Below, in pieces: positions 55,230 to 63,358 of a stretch of DNA of 64,000 nucleotides. The notes under the pieces are model-generated. The model searched no databases. It had not been told where the DNA came from and was given only the letters and a program-made list of their open reading frames with translations. A program made the position numbers and the translations under genes. The DNA is from Paracoccus sp. MBLB3053 (GTDB lineage Bacteria > Pseudomonadota > Alphaproteobacteria > Rhodobacterales > Rhodobacteraceae): contig NZ_JAVQLW010000001.1 of the NCBI RefSeq assembly GCF_031822435.1, positions 1,061,501-1,125,500 on the forward strand, read 5' to 3'. Each line of letters opens with the position of its first letter. The first letter of the stretch is position 1.

Positions 55230-55544
55230 ATGCGGATCCAGCTTGTTGAGATCGAGGTCAGGCCCGGCAGTCGCGATGCCTTCATCGAGGCCTTTCGCAT
55301 CAACTGGGACGGTGCAAGAAACGAGGCCGGCAATATCCGCTTCGATCTGCTTTGCGACCCGGAAAATGAGAACCGGTTCTCGGTCTACGAAATCTTCGAG
55401 AACGAGGCAGCGCTGGACGCGCATCGCGGCACCGATCACTATCGCGAATGCATCCGCCTGATTGATCCGCTTACCCTGGGCCGGCGTAGCAAGCGGTTCT
55501 TTTCGCCGGTCCTCGTCGAAGGCCGCGCGGCAGATCGAAAGTGA
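55230..55544 (+). CDS. Antibiotic biosynthesis monooxygenase (ABM)-like protein
   Basis: A 104-residue ferredoxin-like fold protein: MRIQLVEIEVRPGSRDAFIE, then NIRFDLLCDPENENRFSVYE and ENEAALDAHRGTDHYRE, close to YgiN/LsrG-type proteins (quinol monooxygenase or AI-2 degradation). The ATG at 55230 with GGAAAG 7 bases before it is preferred over an upstream frame extension. The 3' end overlaps the GT61-like gene start by 4 bases (GTGA), an unusual pairing. Confidence 0.83.
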   Translation: MRIQLVEIEVRPGSRDAFIEAFRINWDGARNEAGNIRFDLLCDPENENRFSVYEIFENEAALDAHRGTDHYRECIRLIDPLTLGRRSKRFFSPVLVEGRAADRK

Positions 55545-56608
55545 CGTCGCCCGGAATGCTGAGCATGTTTCGCCCCTACAGCGCAGGCTTGCGCAGGTTG
55601 CTCGGCCGACCCCAGCCGGATTTCTTTGCCAGGGCGGTCGAAAGCTGGCAAGAGGCGCCCGCAGCGACGCTGCGCTTCTACCCGGCTCTCGCACTGCCAG
55701 GCCAGATCGACCGCATCCGGCAGAGTGTCTTCGCATCACTGCCCGACACGATCGAAGCGTTGACCCGCGACGGTGAGAAAACCGAAGGACCGACGGTCGC
55801 ATGGCGGTTCCGCCATGTCGATCTGATTGACGGTGTTCTTTTCAGCAATGGTGCCGAACTTCACCTGCGCCCACGTCGTCGCCGGTTCGGGCTGGCAGGG
55901 CGTCCGAACCGGACGATCAGCGGAGCGCTCTACGAAACCTGGGTGACAAATCGCTGGTTCGGCAGTTGGCTGATGGATGAACTTGTCACCTGGCCCCTCG
56001 CCGAAGGAACAGGCCGGCCGCTGAGAACAGGGCAACCGCCCAAGCCCGGAAGCCATGCTGCGCGCTATCTGGAGCTTGCCGGCGCCACTCCGGGACATGT
56101 GTCGGGGGACGTGCATTTCGACGAACTCATCCTGTTCGGAGATCTGGCGAACAATGCCGACAAGGCGCGCCGTCAGCGCGAGTTGCGCGCGCGGTTGGTC
56201 AAGGGGCGCGAGCTGCAACCCCTGCCGGGCGTGTTCCTCTTGCGGGGCAATTCAGGCGATCCCAGGGTGCTGAGCAACGAGAGGGACTTGGCCGATCGAC
56301 TGGCAACGGAACGCGGCTTCAGGGTCATTGACCCGCTGATTGCCAGCGTCGACGAGATCGTGGATGCATGCGGCGCCGCGCGCATGATCGTGGGCGTCGA
56401 AGGCAGCCAGATGGTTCACGGGGTTGCGGCCGCGCCGGCGGGGGCCGGGATCATCCCGATCCAGCCGCCTGATCGGGTCGCTGCCACCTTGAAGCAGCTC
56501 AGTGATCGTCTTGATCAGCGCTTCGGGCTAGTGGTGGCTGAGGGCGAGGGCTCGGCCTTTTCGCTCGACTGGAGCGATCTGGCAGGCACGCTGGATCTCT
56601 TCGAGTGA
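55541..56608 (+). CDS. GT61-like glycosyltransferase (DUF563)
   Basis: A 355-residue protein. The C-terminal half has the GT61/DUF563 pattern: VFLLRGNSGDPRVLSNERDL, FRVIDPLIASVDEIVDACG and IVGVEGSQMVHGVAAAPAGA. Bacterial members add sugars to surface polysaccharide or lipopolysaccharide. GTG 55541 is coupled to the ABM-like gene; ATG 55556 is an alternative. It lies 4.6 kb beyond the polysaccharide cluster and may belong to the same surface-glycan programme, which is a guess. Confidence 0.78.
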   Translation: MTSPGMLSMFRPYSAGLRRLLGRPQPDFFARAVESWQEAPAATLRFYPALALPGQIDRIRQSVFASLPDTIEALTRDGEKTEGPTVAWRFRHVDLIDGVLFSNGAELHLRPRRRRFGLAGRPNRTISGALYETWVTNRWFGSWLMDELVTWPLAEGTGRPLRTGQPPKPGSHAARYLELAGATPGHVSGDVHFDELILFGDLANNADKARRQRELRARLVKGRELQPLPGVFLLRGNSGDPRVLSNERDLADRLATERGFRVIDPLIASVDEIVDACGAARMIVGVEGSQMVHGVAAAPAGAGIIPIQPPDRVAATLKQLSDRLDQRFGLVVAEGEGSAFSLDWSDLAGTLDLFE

Positions 56609-56703
56609 TGATCGGGATGACCCGTGGCGGGGCATTGCGATCGAGTGATCATCAGCGGAGTTCCATGCGTTTTCCAGCCCATTTGGACATGTCCGGAAAG
56701 CGA

Positions 56704-56779
56704 TGGTGAGCCCGACAGGATTCGAACCTGTGACCCACTGATTAAAAGTCAGTTGCTCTACCAACTGAGCTACGGGCCC
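56704..56779 (-). tRNA. tRNA-Lys (UUU), copy 1
   Basis: A 76-base minus-strand cloverleaf: acceptor GGGCCCG / CGGGCTC with one G-U pair, D arm with AGTTGGTAGAGC, anticodon arm CTGAC-TTTTAAT-CAG region reading UUU, T arm with GGTTCGAATCC, discriminator A and encoded CCA. Identical to the copy 126 bases away. Confidence 0.97.
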
Positions 56780-56791
56780 ACATCAGCGACA

Positions 56792-56819
56792 AAAGGCTCG
56801 GGCGGAAACCCAAGCCTTT
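56792..56819 (-). terminator. Hairpin between the two tRNA-Lys genes
   Basis: AAAGGCT-C-GGG / CCC-A-AGCCTTT forms a 10-bp stem with one C-A mismatch and a CGGAAA loop. On the minus strand it is followed by TTTTGTC, so it can terminate or mark processing between the upstream and downstream tRNA copies. Confidence 0.55.
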
Positions 56820-56829
56820 GGCTTTTCAG

Positions 56830-56905
56830 TGGTGAGCCCGACAGGATTCGAACCTGTGACCCACTGATTAAAAGTCAGTTGCTCTACCAACTGAGCTACG
56901 GGCCC
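56830..56905 (-). tRNA. tRNA-Lys (UUU), copy 2
   Basis: Base-for-base identical to the copy at 56704-56779, including the encoded CCA; separated from it by 50 bases that hold a hairpin. Divergent from dapF. Confidence 0.97.
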
Positions 56906-57002
56906 ACATCACGGGGCGCTAACTATTGGCGACGGCATGGGGGGTCAAGCGGAAAAATCACGACCTCTGGAAAAAAGTATTCAGCGAGCGTATGTGACCG
57001 GC

Positions 57003-57830
57003 ATGGACCAGCAGCAAAACCTCGCCCCAGGCGCCGCGCTGCCCTTCATGAAAATGCATGGGCTCGGCAATGATTTCGTCGTCATCGACGGTCGCAAGAC
57101 CGGAGGTGAGCCCGACCGTGCCGTCATCTCGGCCATGGCGGACCGCCATTTCGGCATTGGTTTTGACCAGTTGGCCGTGATCCTGCCCGGCGAGAATGCC
57201 GATGCGCGGCTCGTCTTCTACAATAGCGACGGCTCGGTCTCGGCGGCCTGCGGAAATGCGACGCGCTGCGTCGCGCGCTACCTGCTGGCCGAATCGGGGG
57301 CGCGCGAACTTCGGCTGGCGACCGATCATGCCGTGCTGATGGCCGAGGATGCGGGCAATGGCCTGACGCGCGTGAACATGGGCCATCCGGTGCTGGACTG
57401 GGCCCGGGTTCCGCTGGCCGAGGATATCGACATGCTGCACCTGCCGATCGAGGGCGACCCGGTCGCCACCGGCATGGGCAATCCGCACATGACCTTCTTC
57501 GTCGAGGATGTCGCGGCGATCCATCTCGAGAATTTCGGCCCGATTCACGAGCATCACCCGCTTTATCCCGAACGTGCCAATGTCGAGGTCGTGCAGATCG
57601 TCTCGCCCGACGAGATCGTGCTGCGCATCTGGGAACGGGGAACCGGCATCACGCTGGCCTCGGGGTCCTGTTCCTGCGCTTCCGTCGTTGCGGCGGCGCG
57701 GCGCGGGCTCACCAACCGCAAGGTCAAGGTGAACGTGCCCGGCGGCGTTCTGGAAATCGACTGGCGTGACGATGGGGTCTGGATGACCGGACCGACTGCG
57801 CATGTCTTTGACGGGGTGTGGCGGGGATGA
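57003..57830 (+). CDS. dapF: Diaminopimelate epimerase, atypical second active site
   Basis: A 275-residue DapF. MKMHGLGNDFVVIDG, the first catalytic motif NSDGSVSAACGNATRC (Cys83) and GNPHMTFFVED are canonical. At the second catalytic motif, where DapF normally has G-E-T-x-A-C-G-S-G, the sequence is GTGITLASGSCSCAS: Glu is Ile216 and Cys is Ser220, with Cys at 223 and 225 instead. The family call is firm, and epimerisation of LL- to meso-diaminopimelate is expected from its context, but the active site deserves testing. ATG 57003 (MDQQQNLAPG) is chosen. Overlaps mtaB by 4 bases (ATGA). Confidence 0.88.
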   Translation: MDQQQNLAPGAALPFMKMHGLGNDFVVIDGRKTGGEPDRAVISAMADRHFGIGFDQLAVILPGENADARLVFYNSDGSVSAACGNATRCVARYLLAESGARELRLATDHAVLMAEDAGNGLTRVNMGHPVLDWARVPLAEDIDMLHLPIEGDPVATGMGNPHMTFFVEDVAAIHLENFGPIHEHHPLYPERANVEVVQIVSPDEIVLRIWERGTGITLASGSCSCASVVAAARRGLTNRKVKVNVPGGVLEIDWRDDGVWMTGPTAHVFDGVWRG

Positions 57831-59092
57831 CGGATCAGGCGAATCCTCCGGTCTTCGCGACTCTGGGCTGTCGGCTCAATGCCTATGAAACCGAGGCGAT
57901 GCGTGAAATGGCGGAAACGGCGGGCCTGAAGGGCGCGGTAATCGTGAACACCTGCGCCGTGACCGCCGAAGCCGTGCGCAAGGCCCGGCAGGAGATTCGC
58001 CGCCTGTCCCGTGAAAACCCCGGTGCGCCGGTCATCGTCACCGGCTGCGCCGCTCAGACCGAGCCCGAGACCTTTGCCGCCATGGCCGAGGTCACCCGAG
58101 TCATCGGCAACCATGAAAAGATGCAGCCCCAGACTTGGGCCAGCATCCAGGCGCCCGACCTGATCGGTGAAACCGAAAAGGTGCAGGTCGACGACATCAT
58201 GTCGGTCAAGGAAACCGCCGGCCACCTGATCGACGGTTTCGGCCGCCACCGCGCCTATGTGCAGGTCCAGAACGGCTGCGACCATCGCTGCACCTTCTGC
58301 ATCATCCCTTACGGTCGGGGCAATTCGCGCTCGGTTCCCGCAGGCGTTGTCGTGGACCAGATCAAGCGGCTGCGCGATCGCGGCTTCCACGAGGTCGTCT
58401 TGACCGGGGTCGACCTGACCTCATGGGGGGCGGACCTGCCGGGCCAGCCGAAGCTGGGCGATCTGGTCATGCGCATCCTGCGGCTGGTGCCCGACCTGCC
58501 GCGCCTGCGGATCAGCTCGATCGATTCGATCGAGGCCGACGAGAATCTGATGCTCGCCATCGCCTCCGAGCCGCGACTGATGCCGCATCTTCACCTGTCC
58601 TTGCAGGCCGGAGACGACATGATCCTGAAACGGATGAAGCGCCGGCACCTGCGCGACGACGCGATCCGCTTCTGCGAGGATGCCCGCAAGCTGCGCCCCG
58701 GCATCGTCTTTGGCGCGGATATCATCGCCGGTTTCCCGACCGAAACCGAAGACATGTTCGAAAACAGCCTGAAGCTGGTCGATGATTGCGGCCTGACCTT
58801 CCTGCACGTCTTCCCCTATTCGGCCCGCAAGGGCACGCCCGCCGCGCGGATGCCGCGCGTCGCTGGCCCCGCGATCAAGGACCGCGCAGCCCGGTTGCGT
58901 GCCAAAGGGGATATGGCCCTGCGCAGTCACCTTCTGGCTGAGGTCGGTCACACCCGGATGGTTCTGACCGAAGGTCCGCGTCTGGCAAGAACCGAGCATT
59001 TCACCGAAGTCACCTTTGATCGCGACATGCCCGAAGGATCGCTGATGCAGGTCATGATTTCCGGACAGGACGGTCAGCGGCTGACCGTTTGA
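57827..59092 (+). CDS. mtaB: tRNA (t6A37) methylthiotransferase MtaB
   Basis: A 421-residue radical-SAM methylthiotransferase: N-terminal UPF0004 domain (FATLGCRLNAYETEAM, VNTCAVTAEAVRKARQ), the radical-SAM cluster motif CDHRCTFCIIPYGRGNSRS, and a C-terminal TRAM domain. GCRLN and RGNSRS mark the MtaB (not MiaB) branch, which makes ms2t6A at position 37 of ANN-decoding tRNAs, including tRNA-Lys. It starts inside the dapF stop; this pair is conserved in many alphaproteobacteria. Confidence 0.92.
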   Translation: MTDQANPPVFATLGCRLNAYETEAMREMAETAGLKGAVIVNTCAVTAEAVRKARQEIRRLSRENPGAPVIVTGCAAQTEPETFAAMAEVTRVIGNHEKMQPQTWASIQAPDLIGETEKVQVDDIMSVKETAGHLIDGFGRHRAYVQVQNGCDHRCTFCIIPYGRGNSRSVPAGVVVDQIKRLRDRGFHEVVLTGVDLTSWGADLPGQPKLGDLVMRILRLVPDLPRLRISSIDSIEADENLMLAIASEPRLMPHLHLSLQAGDDMILKRMKRRHLRDDAIRFCEDARKLRPGIVFGADIIAGFPTETEDMFENSLKLVDDCGLTFLHVFPYSARKGTPAARMPRVAGPAIKDRAARLRAKGDMALRSHLLAEVGHTRMVLTEGPRLARTEHFTEVTFDRDMPEGSLMQVMISGQDGQRLTV

Positions 59093-59232
59093 CAATCGCG
59101 GCACTTGGACCTGCTCAAGGGACTGTCCCCTGAAGGTGGCCGGGTCCTGATGGGGCGGCACAGCCGCCGATGCAGCCGGGATAGGCAGCACGGGCAGCGA
59201 GAATCGTCCATTTCGTCAGGTCAAAGAACTAT

Positions 59233-59262
59233 CACTTGCCCGGTGCAAGTGTGCCGCATAAT
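59233..59262 (+). promoter_or_regulatory. Inverted repeat and possible -10 upstream of the HDAC-xseB-ispA-dxs operon
   Basis: CACTTGC (59233-59239) and GCAAGTG (59245-59251) form a perfect 7-bp inverted repeat. CATAAT at 59257-59262 could be a -10 element; a start ~7 bases later would give a nearly leaderless message, in line with the weak ribosome-binding site before ATG 59272. Confidence 0.3.
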
Positions 59263-59271
59263 CGTTTGGGA

Positions 59272-60189
59272 ATGACGCTTCTTTACACACATCCGTCGGG
59301 ATTTCGGCATGTTACCCCGCCTAGTCATCCTGAACAGGTGACGAGGCTTGACGCCGTCATCAATGCGCTTGCCGATCTGGAACTTGATCGTCGCGAGGCA
59401 CCCGAGGCCGAGGACGAAGAAATCCTGCGCTGTCACTTGCCAGCATATCTATCGACGGTGCGTCGCAAGACACCCGCCGAAGGCTGGACCATGCTCGATC
59501 CGGACACTTACCTGTCGCCGGGAAGCCTGACTGCCGCGCGCCATGCCGTCGGGGGCGTTTGTGCGGCGGTGGACGCGGTTCTGGCAGGCGAAGCGAAAAG
59601 CGCCTTTGTCGCGATGCGACCGCCGGGCCACCATGCCGAGCGAGCAAGGGCGATGGGGTTCTGCATCTTCAACTCGATCGCGATCGGGGCGCAGCGGGCG
59701 CTGGATATGCACGGTGTCGATCGTGTCGCCGTGCTTGATTTCGATGTCCATCATGGCAATGGCACGCAGGAAATGCTGTGGAACGAACCGCGAGGCTTCT
59801 TTGCCTCGACACATCAGTTCCCGCTTTATCCTGGAACGGGTGCGGCAAATGAACGTGGCGAGTTTGGCCAGATCATGAACATGCCGCTCCATGCGGGCAC
59901 GGATGGCGCGCCGGCGCTCGGGGCATGGCAAGAGATCTGCGGCAAGGTTCGGCAATGGCAGCCCCAACTTGTTCTGGTTTCGGCCGGCTTCGATGCTCAT
60001 GCCGTCGATCCGCTTGCCTCGTTGCTTTGGCAAGACGACGATTTCACCGAAATCACGCGGATGATTTGCGACACTGCCGCCACCTGCTCGGCCCCGGTGG
60101 TATCGGTCCTCGAAGGGGGTTATGATCTCGGCGTTTTGGGCCGCACCGCGCGCGCCCATGTCGAAGTTCTGAGGGAGACGGTGGCATGA
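59272..60189 (+). CDS. Histone-deacetylase-like amidohydrolase
   Basis: A 305-residue class II HDAC-like protein: FVAMRPPGHHAERARAMGFC contains the His-His charge-relay pair, and VAVLDFDVHHGNGTQEMLW the Asp/His zinc ligands; LVSAGFDAHAVDPLA supplies the other zinc Asp. Such bacterial enzymes deacetylate acetylpolyamines or other small amides; one example is acetoin utilisation protein AcuC. It starts ahead of xseB and overlaps it by 4 bases, so it is part of the isoprenoid operon. ATG 59272 lacks a good ribosome-binding site. Confidence 0.88.
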   Translation: MTLLYTHPSGFRHVTPPSHPEQVTRLDAVINALADLELDRREAPEAEDEEILRCHLPAYLSTVRRKTPAEGWTMLDPDTYLSPGSLTAARHAVGGVCAAVDAVLAGEAKSAFVAMRPPGHHAERARAMGFCIFNSIAIGAQRALDMHGVDRVAVLDFDVHHGNGTQEMLWNEPRGFFASTHQFPLYPGTGAANERGEFGQIMNMPLHAGTDGAPALGAWQEICGKVRQWQPQLVLVSAGFDAHAVDPLASLLWQDDDFTEITRMICDTAATCSAPVVSVLEGGYDLGVLGRTARAHVEVLRETVA

Positions 60190-60422
60190 CCGAGATCGAA
60201 AACATGTCCTTCGAGGAGGCAATGCGCGAGCTTGAGGCGACCGTCGGCAAGCTCGAACATGGCGAGGCCACGCTCGAGGAATCGATCGCGCTTTATGAGC
60301 GTGGCGCCGCGCTGCGCAAGCATTGCGACGAGGTGTTGCGTCGTGCCGAGGAGCGGGTTGAAAAGATCACCCTTGCCGCCAACGGCCAGCCGACCGGAAC
60401 GGTCCCTGCCGAGGGGCTATGA
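60186..60422 (+). CDS. xseB: Exodeoxyribonuclease VII small subunit
   Basis: A 78-residue XseB: MSFEEAMRELEATVGKLEHG followed by ATLEESIALYERGAALRKHC, the conserved helical hairpin. It forms exonuclease VII with XseA, which digests single-stranded DNA. It overlaps the HDAC-like gene and ispA (ATGA in both cases). Confidence 0.93.
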   Translation: MTEIENMSFEEAMRELEATVGKLEHGEATLEESIALYERGAALRKHCDEVLRRAEERVEKITLAANGQPTGTVPAEGL

Positions 60423-61285
60423 TGCAAGACAGACTTGAGGATGTGAAGGCGCAGGTTCAGGCCGCGCTGGACGAGGCCATGGCGAAGCTGCCGCCGGGCG
60501 AACTGACCGATGCGATGCGATATGCCTGCATCGGCGGCAAGCGGCTGCGGGCGTTTCTGGTGATGGAATCGGCTCGGCTGTTTGGCATTCGTGATCACGA
60601 GGCACTGCCCGTTGCCGCTGCGGTCGAGGCACTGCACGCATATAGCCTGGTCCATGACGATCTGCCTGCCATGGATGATGACGACCTGCGGCGCGGTCTT
60701 CCGACCTGCCATATCCAATGGTCCGAGGCGACGGCGATCCTGGCGGGTGACGCGCTCCAGAGCCTTGCTTTCGGTCTGCTCGCGGATTCGCGGTCGGGTT
60801 CGCCCGAGGTGCGCCTGACCCTGATCAAGGCTTTCGCCGACGCGGTCGGAGCGCGCGGCATGGTTTGGGGGCAGGCGCAGGACATCGCCGCCGAAACTGC
60901 GGCCGAGCCCCTCGACCTTGTCGCGATCAAGCGGCTTCAAAGTGCCAAGACCGGCGCGCTGATCGTCTTTTCGGCGACTTCGGGGGCAATCCTTGCGGGG
61001 GCGGATCTGGCCCCACTTTCCGACTATGCTCGCAATATCGGGCTGGCCTTTCAGATTCAGGATGACATTCTCGATGTGGTCGGCGATGAGGCCGAAACCG
61101 GCAAACGCCTGAACAAGGACGGAGAGGCGAACAAGGCCACCTTCGTCTCGCTTCTGGGGCTGGACGGAGCCCGGGAAAAGGCGCGCAAACTTGTGCGCCA
61201 TGCCGAGGCGGCGCTTGAAGCCTATGGCGAAGAAGCCGGAAACCTGCGCGCGCTTGCGCGGTTTATCATCGAACGAGACGCCTGA
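60419..61285 (+). CDS. ispA: Farnesyl diphosphate synthase (geranyltranstransferase)
   Basis: A 288-residue trans-prenyltransferase with the first Asp-rich motif DDLPAMDDDDLRRG and the second DDILD in FQIQDDILDVVGD; GGKRLRAFLVM binds the isopentenyl-PP. Two residues before the first motif are HD with small side chains upstream, in line with a C15 product. It starts within the xseB stop (ATG 60419; ATG 60422 is the alternative). Feeds the products of Dxs downstream into C15 isoprenoids. Confidence 0.93.
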   Translation: MMQDRLEDVKAQVQAALDEAMAKLPPGELTDAMRYACIGGKRLRAFLVMESARLFGIRDHEALPVAAAVEALHAYSLVHDDLPAMDDDDLRRGLPTCHIQWSEATAILAGDALQSLAFGLLADSRSGSPEVRLTLIKAFADAVGARGMVWGQAQDIAAETAAEPLDLVAIKRLQSAKTGALIVFSATSGAILAGADLAPLSDYARNIGLAFQIQDDILDVVGDEAETGKRLNKDGEANKATFVSLLGLDGAREKARKLVRHAEAALEAYGEEAGNLRALARFIIERDA

Positions 61286-61309
61286 CTAAATCCGACGAAA
61301 GGGTCAGCC

Positions 61310-63238
61310 ATGAGCCAGACCGATAGCCCTGACCTTCCCGCGACGCCGGTGCTGGACCGTGTCGGCCTGCCATCAGACTTGAAGGCGCTGACCGATCGCG
61401 AGCTTCTCCAGCTTGCGGACGAATTGCGCGCCGAGACGATCAGCGCAGTTTCCGTCACAGGCGGGCATCTTGGCGCCGGTCTCGGCGTGGTCGAACTGAC
61501 AGTCGCGCTGCATGCGGTCTTCGACACGCCCCGTGACAAGATCATCTGGGACGTCGGCCATCAGTGCTATCCGCACAAGATCCTGACCGGACGGCGCGAC
61601 CGTATCCGCACCTTGCGCACCGAAGGGGGGCTTTCGGGCTTCACCAAGCGTTCGGAAAGCCCCTATGACCCGTTCGGGGCGGGGCACAGCTCGACCTCGA
61701 TCAGCGCGGCCCTGGGCTTCGCCATGGCGCGCGAGCTCGGCGGCGATCCGGGCGATGCGATCGCGGTGATCGGCGACGGCGCGATGACCGCCGGCATGGC
61801 CTTCGAGGCGCTGAACAATGCAGGCGATCTGGGCAAGCGGCTCTTCGTCGTGCTGAACGACAACGAGATGTCGATCGCGCCGCCGACCGGGGCGCTGTCG
61901 CGCTACCTGACCCGCCTCTATGCGGAAAATCCGTTCCAAGACCTCAAGGCCGTGGCCAAGGGTGCCGTCGGGTTCCTGCCGCCTACCCTGCAGGAAGGCG
62001 CGCGCCGCGCGAAGGAAATGCTCAAGGGCATGGCCGTCGGGGGCACCTTGTTCGAGGAATTGGGCTTTTCCTATGTCGGGCCAGTCGATGGCCACGATCT
62101 CGAGCAGCTTTTGCCGCTTTTGCGTACCTTGAAGGCGCGGGCGACGGGTCCGGTTCTGATCCATGCCGTGACGAAGAAAGGCAAGGGCTATGCCCCCGCC
62201 GAGCGCGCCGCCGACAGGGGCCATGCGACCGCGAAATTCGATGTGGCTACGGGTGCGCAGGCCAAGGCCAAATCGAACGCACCCAGCTATACCTCGGTCT
62301 TTGCCCGCGCGCTGGTCGATCAGGCCAGCCGCGACGACAAGATCGTTGCCGTGACCGCCGCCATGCCTGACGGCACCGGCCTGAACCTCTTTGCAGAGCG
62401 CTTCCCGCGCCGCTGCTTCGACGTGGGCATCGCCGAGCAGCATGCCGTGACCTATTCGGCGGGCCTCGCGGCGGGGGGGATGAAACCCTTTTGCGCGCTC
62501 TATTCGACATTCCTGCAGCGCGGTTACGATCAGGTCGTGCATGACGTGGCGATCCAGCGCCTGCCGGTGCGTTTCGCCATCGACCGGGCAGGGCTCGTGG
62601 GTGCGGATGGCGCGACACATGCCGGCGCGTATGACATTGCGTTCATGGCCAACCTGCCGGGTATGGTCGTCATGGCCGCTGCCGATGAGGCCGAGCTTGC
62701 CCATATGGTCGCGACCGCCGCCGCCTACAGTGACGGGCCGATCGCTTTCCGCTATCCGCGCGGCGAGGGCATGGGCGTCGAGATGCCCGAACGCGGCGAG
62801 CCCTTGGAAATCGGCAAGGGCCGCGTCATCGCCGAAGGGAAGGGCGTCGCGATCCTGTCATTCGGAACGCGGCTGGGTGAGGTCATGCGCGCCCGCGAGG
62901 CCTTGATTGCGCGCGGGATCCAGCCGACAGTGGTCGATGCGCGCTTCGCGAAGCCCCTGGACCGGGACCTGATCCTGCGCCTTGCGCGCAACCACGACGC
63001 GCTGATCACCATCGAGGAAGGTTCCGTCGGTGGTTTCGGCAGCCTCGTCGCACAGCTTCTTTCGGATGAGGGCGTGTTTGATGACGGCCTGCGCTTCCGC
63101 CAGATGGTGCTGCCCGATACCTTCATCGACCATGCCAGCCCCGAGGCGATGTATCGTGAGGCCCGCATGTCCGCTCCGGATATCGAGGCCAAGGTGCTTG
63201 AGGTGCTGGGCGTTTCCCGGCTTGAACGCAGGGCCTGA
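61310..63238 (+). CDS. dxs: 1-deoxy-D-xylulose-5-phosphate synthase
   Basis: A 642-residue thiamine-diphosphate enzyme: [20 protein letters not shown], the TPP motif [19 protein letters not shown], and the transketolase-like C-terminal half with [15 protein letters not shown]. It condenses pyruvate and glyceraldehyde-3-phosphate, the first step of the MEP pathway for isoprenoids (quinones, undecaprenyl-PP). It follows ispA by 24 bases in the common xseB-ispA-dxs order. Confidence 0.96.
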   Translation: MSQTDSPDLPATPVLDRVGLPSDLKALTDRELLQLADELRAETISAVSVTGGHLGAGLGVVELTVALHAVFDTPRDKIIWDVGHQCYPHKILTGRRDRIRTLRTEGGLSGFTKRSESPYDPFGAGHSSTSISAALGFAMARELGGDPGDAIAVIGDGAMTAGMAFEALNNAGDLGKRLFVVLNDNEMSIAPPTGALSRYLTRLYAENPFQDLKAVAKGAVGFLPPTLQEGARRAKEMLKGMAVGGTLFEELGFSYVGPVDGHDLEQLLPLLRTLKARATGPVLIHAVTKKGKGYAPAERAADRGHATAKFDVATGAQAKAKSNAPSYTSVFARALVDQASRDDKIVAVTAAMPDGTGLNLFAERFPRRCFDVGIAEQHAVTYSAGLAAGGMKPFCALYSTFLQRGYDQVVHDVAIQRLPVRFAIDRAGLVGADGATHAGAYDIAFMANLPGMVVMAAADEAELAHMVATAAAYSDGPIAFRYPRGEGMGVEMPERGEPLEIGKGRVIAEGKGVAILSFGTRLGEVMRAREALIARGIQPTVVDARFAKPLDRDLILRLARNHDALITIEEGSVGGFGSLVAQLLSDEGVFDDGLRFRQMVLPDTFIDHASPEAMYREARMSAPDIEAKVLEVLGVSRLERRA

Positions 63239-63240
63239 TT

Positions 63241-63257
63241 GGGCGGAGTTTCCGCCC
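63241..63257 (+). terminator. Weak hairpin after dxs
   Basis: GGGCGG (63241-63246) / CCGCCC (63252-63257) with a 5-base loop directly after the dxs stop. There is no T-run, so termination would be weak or Rho-assisted. Confidence 0.4.
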
Positions 63258-63358
63258 GCCCGGCTTCTGGTATAGGATTGAGCTGACTGCCTGCTGTGCG
63301 CGTGATGCCAGTTCATGTGCCGCAGGTTTCGCGGACCGACTGAGAGGAAGACCCAAAG

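Noticed and set aside
56704..56905. Tandem tRNA copies as a possible integration (att) site
   Set aside because: The two copies are complete and identical with a hairpin spacer, and no integrase or phage gene is near; a simple duplication is enough.
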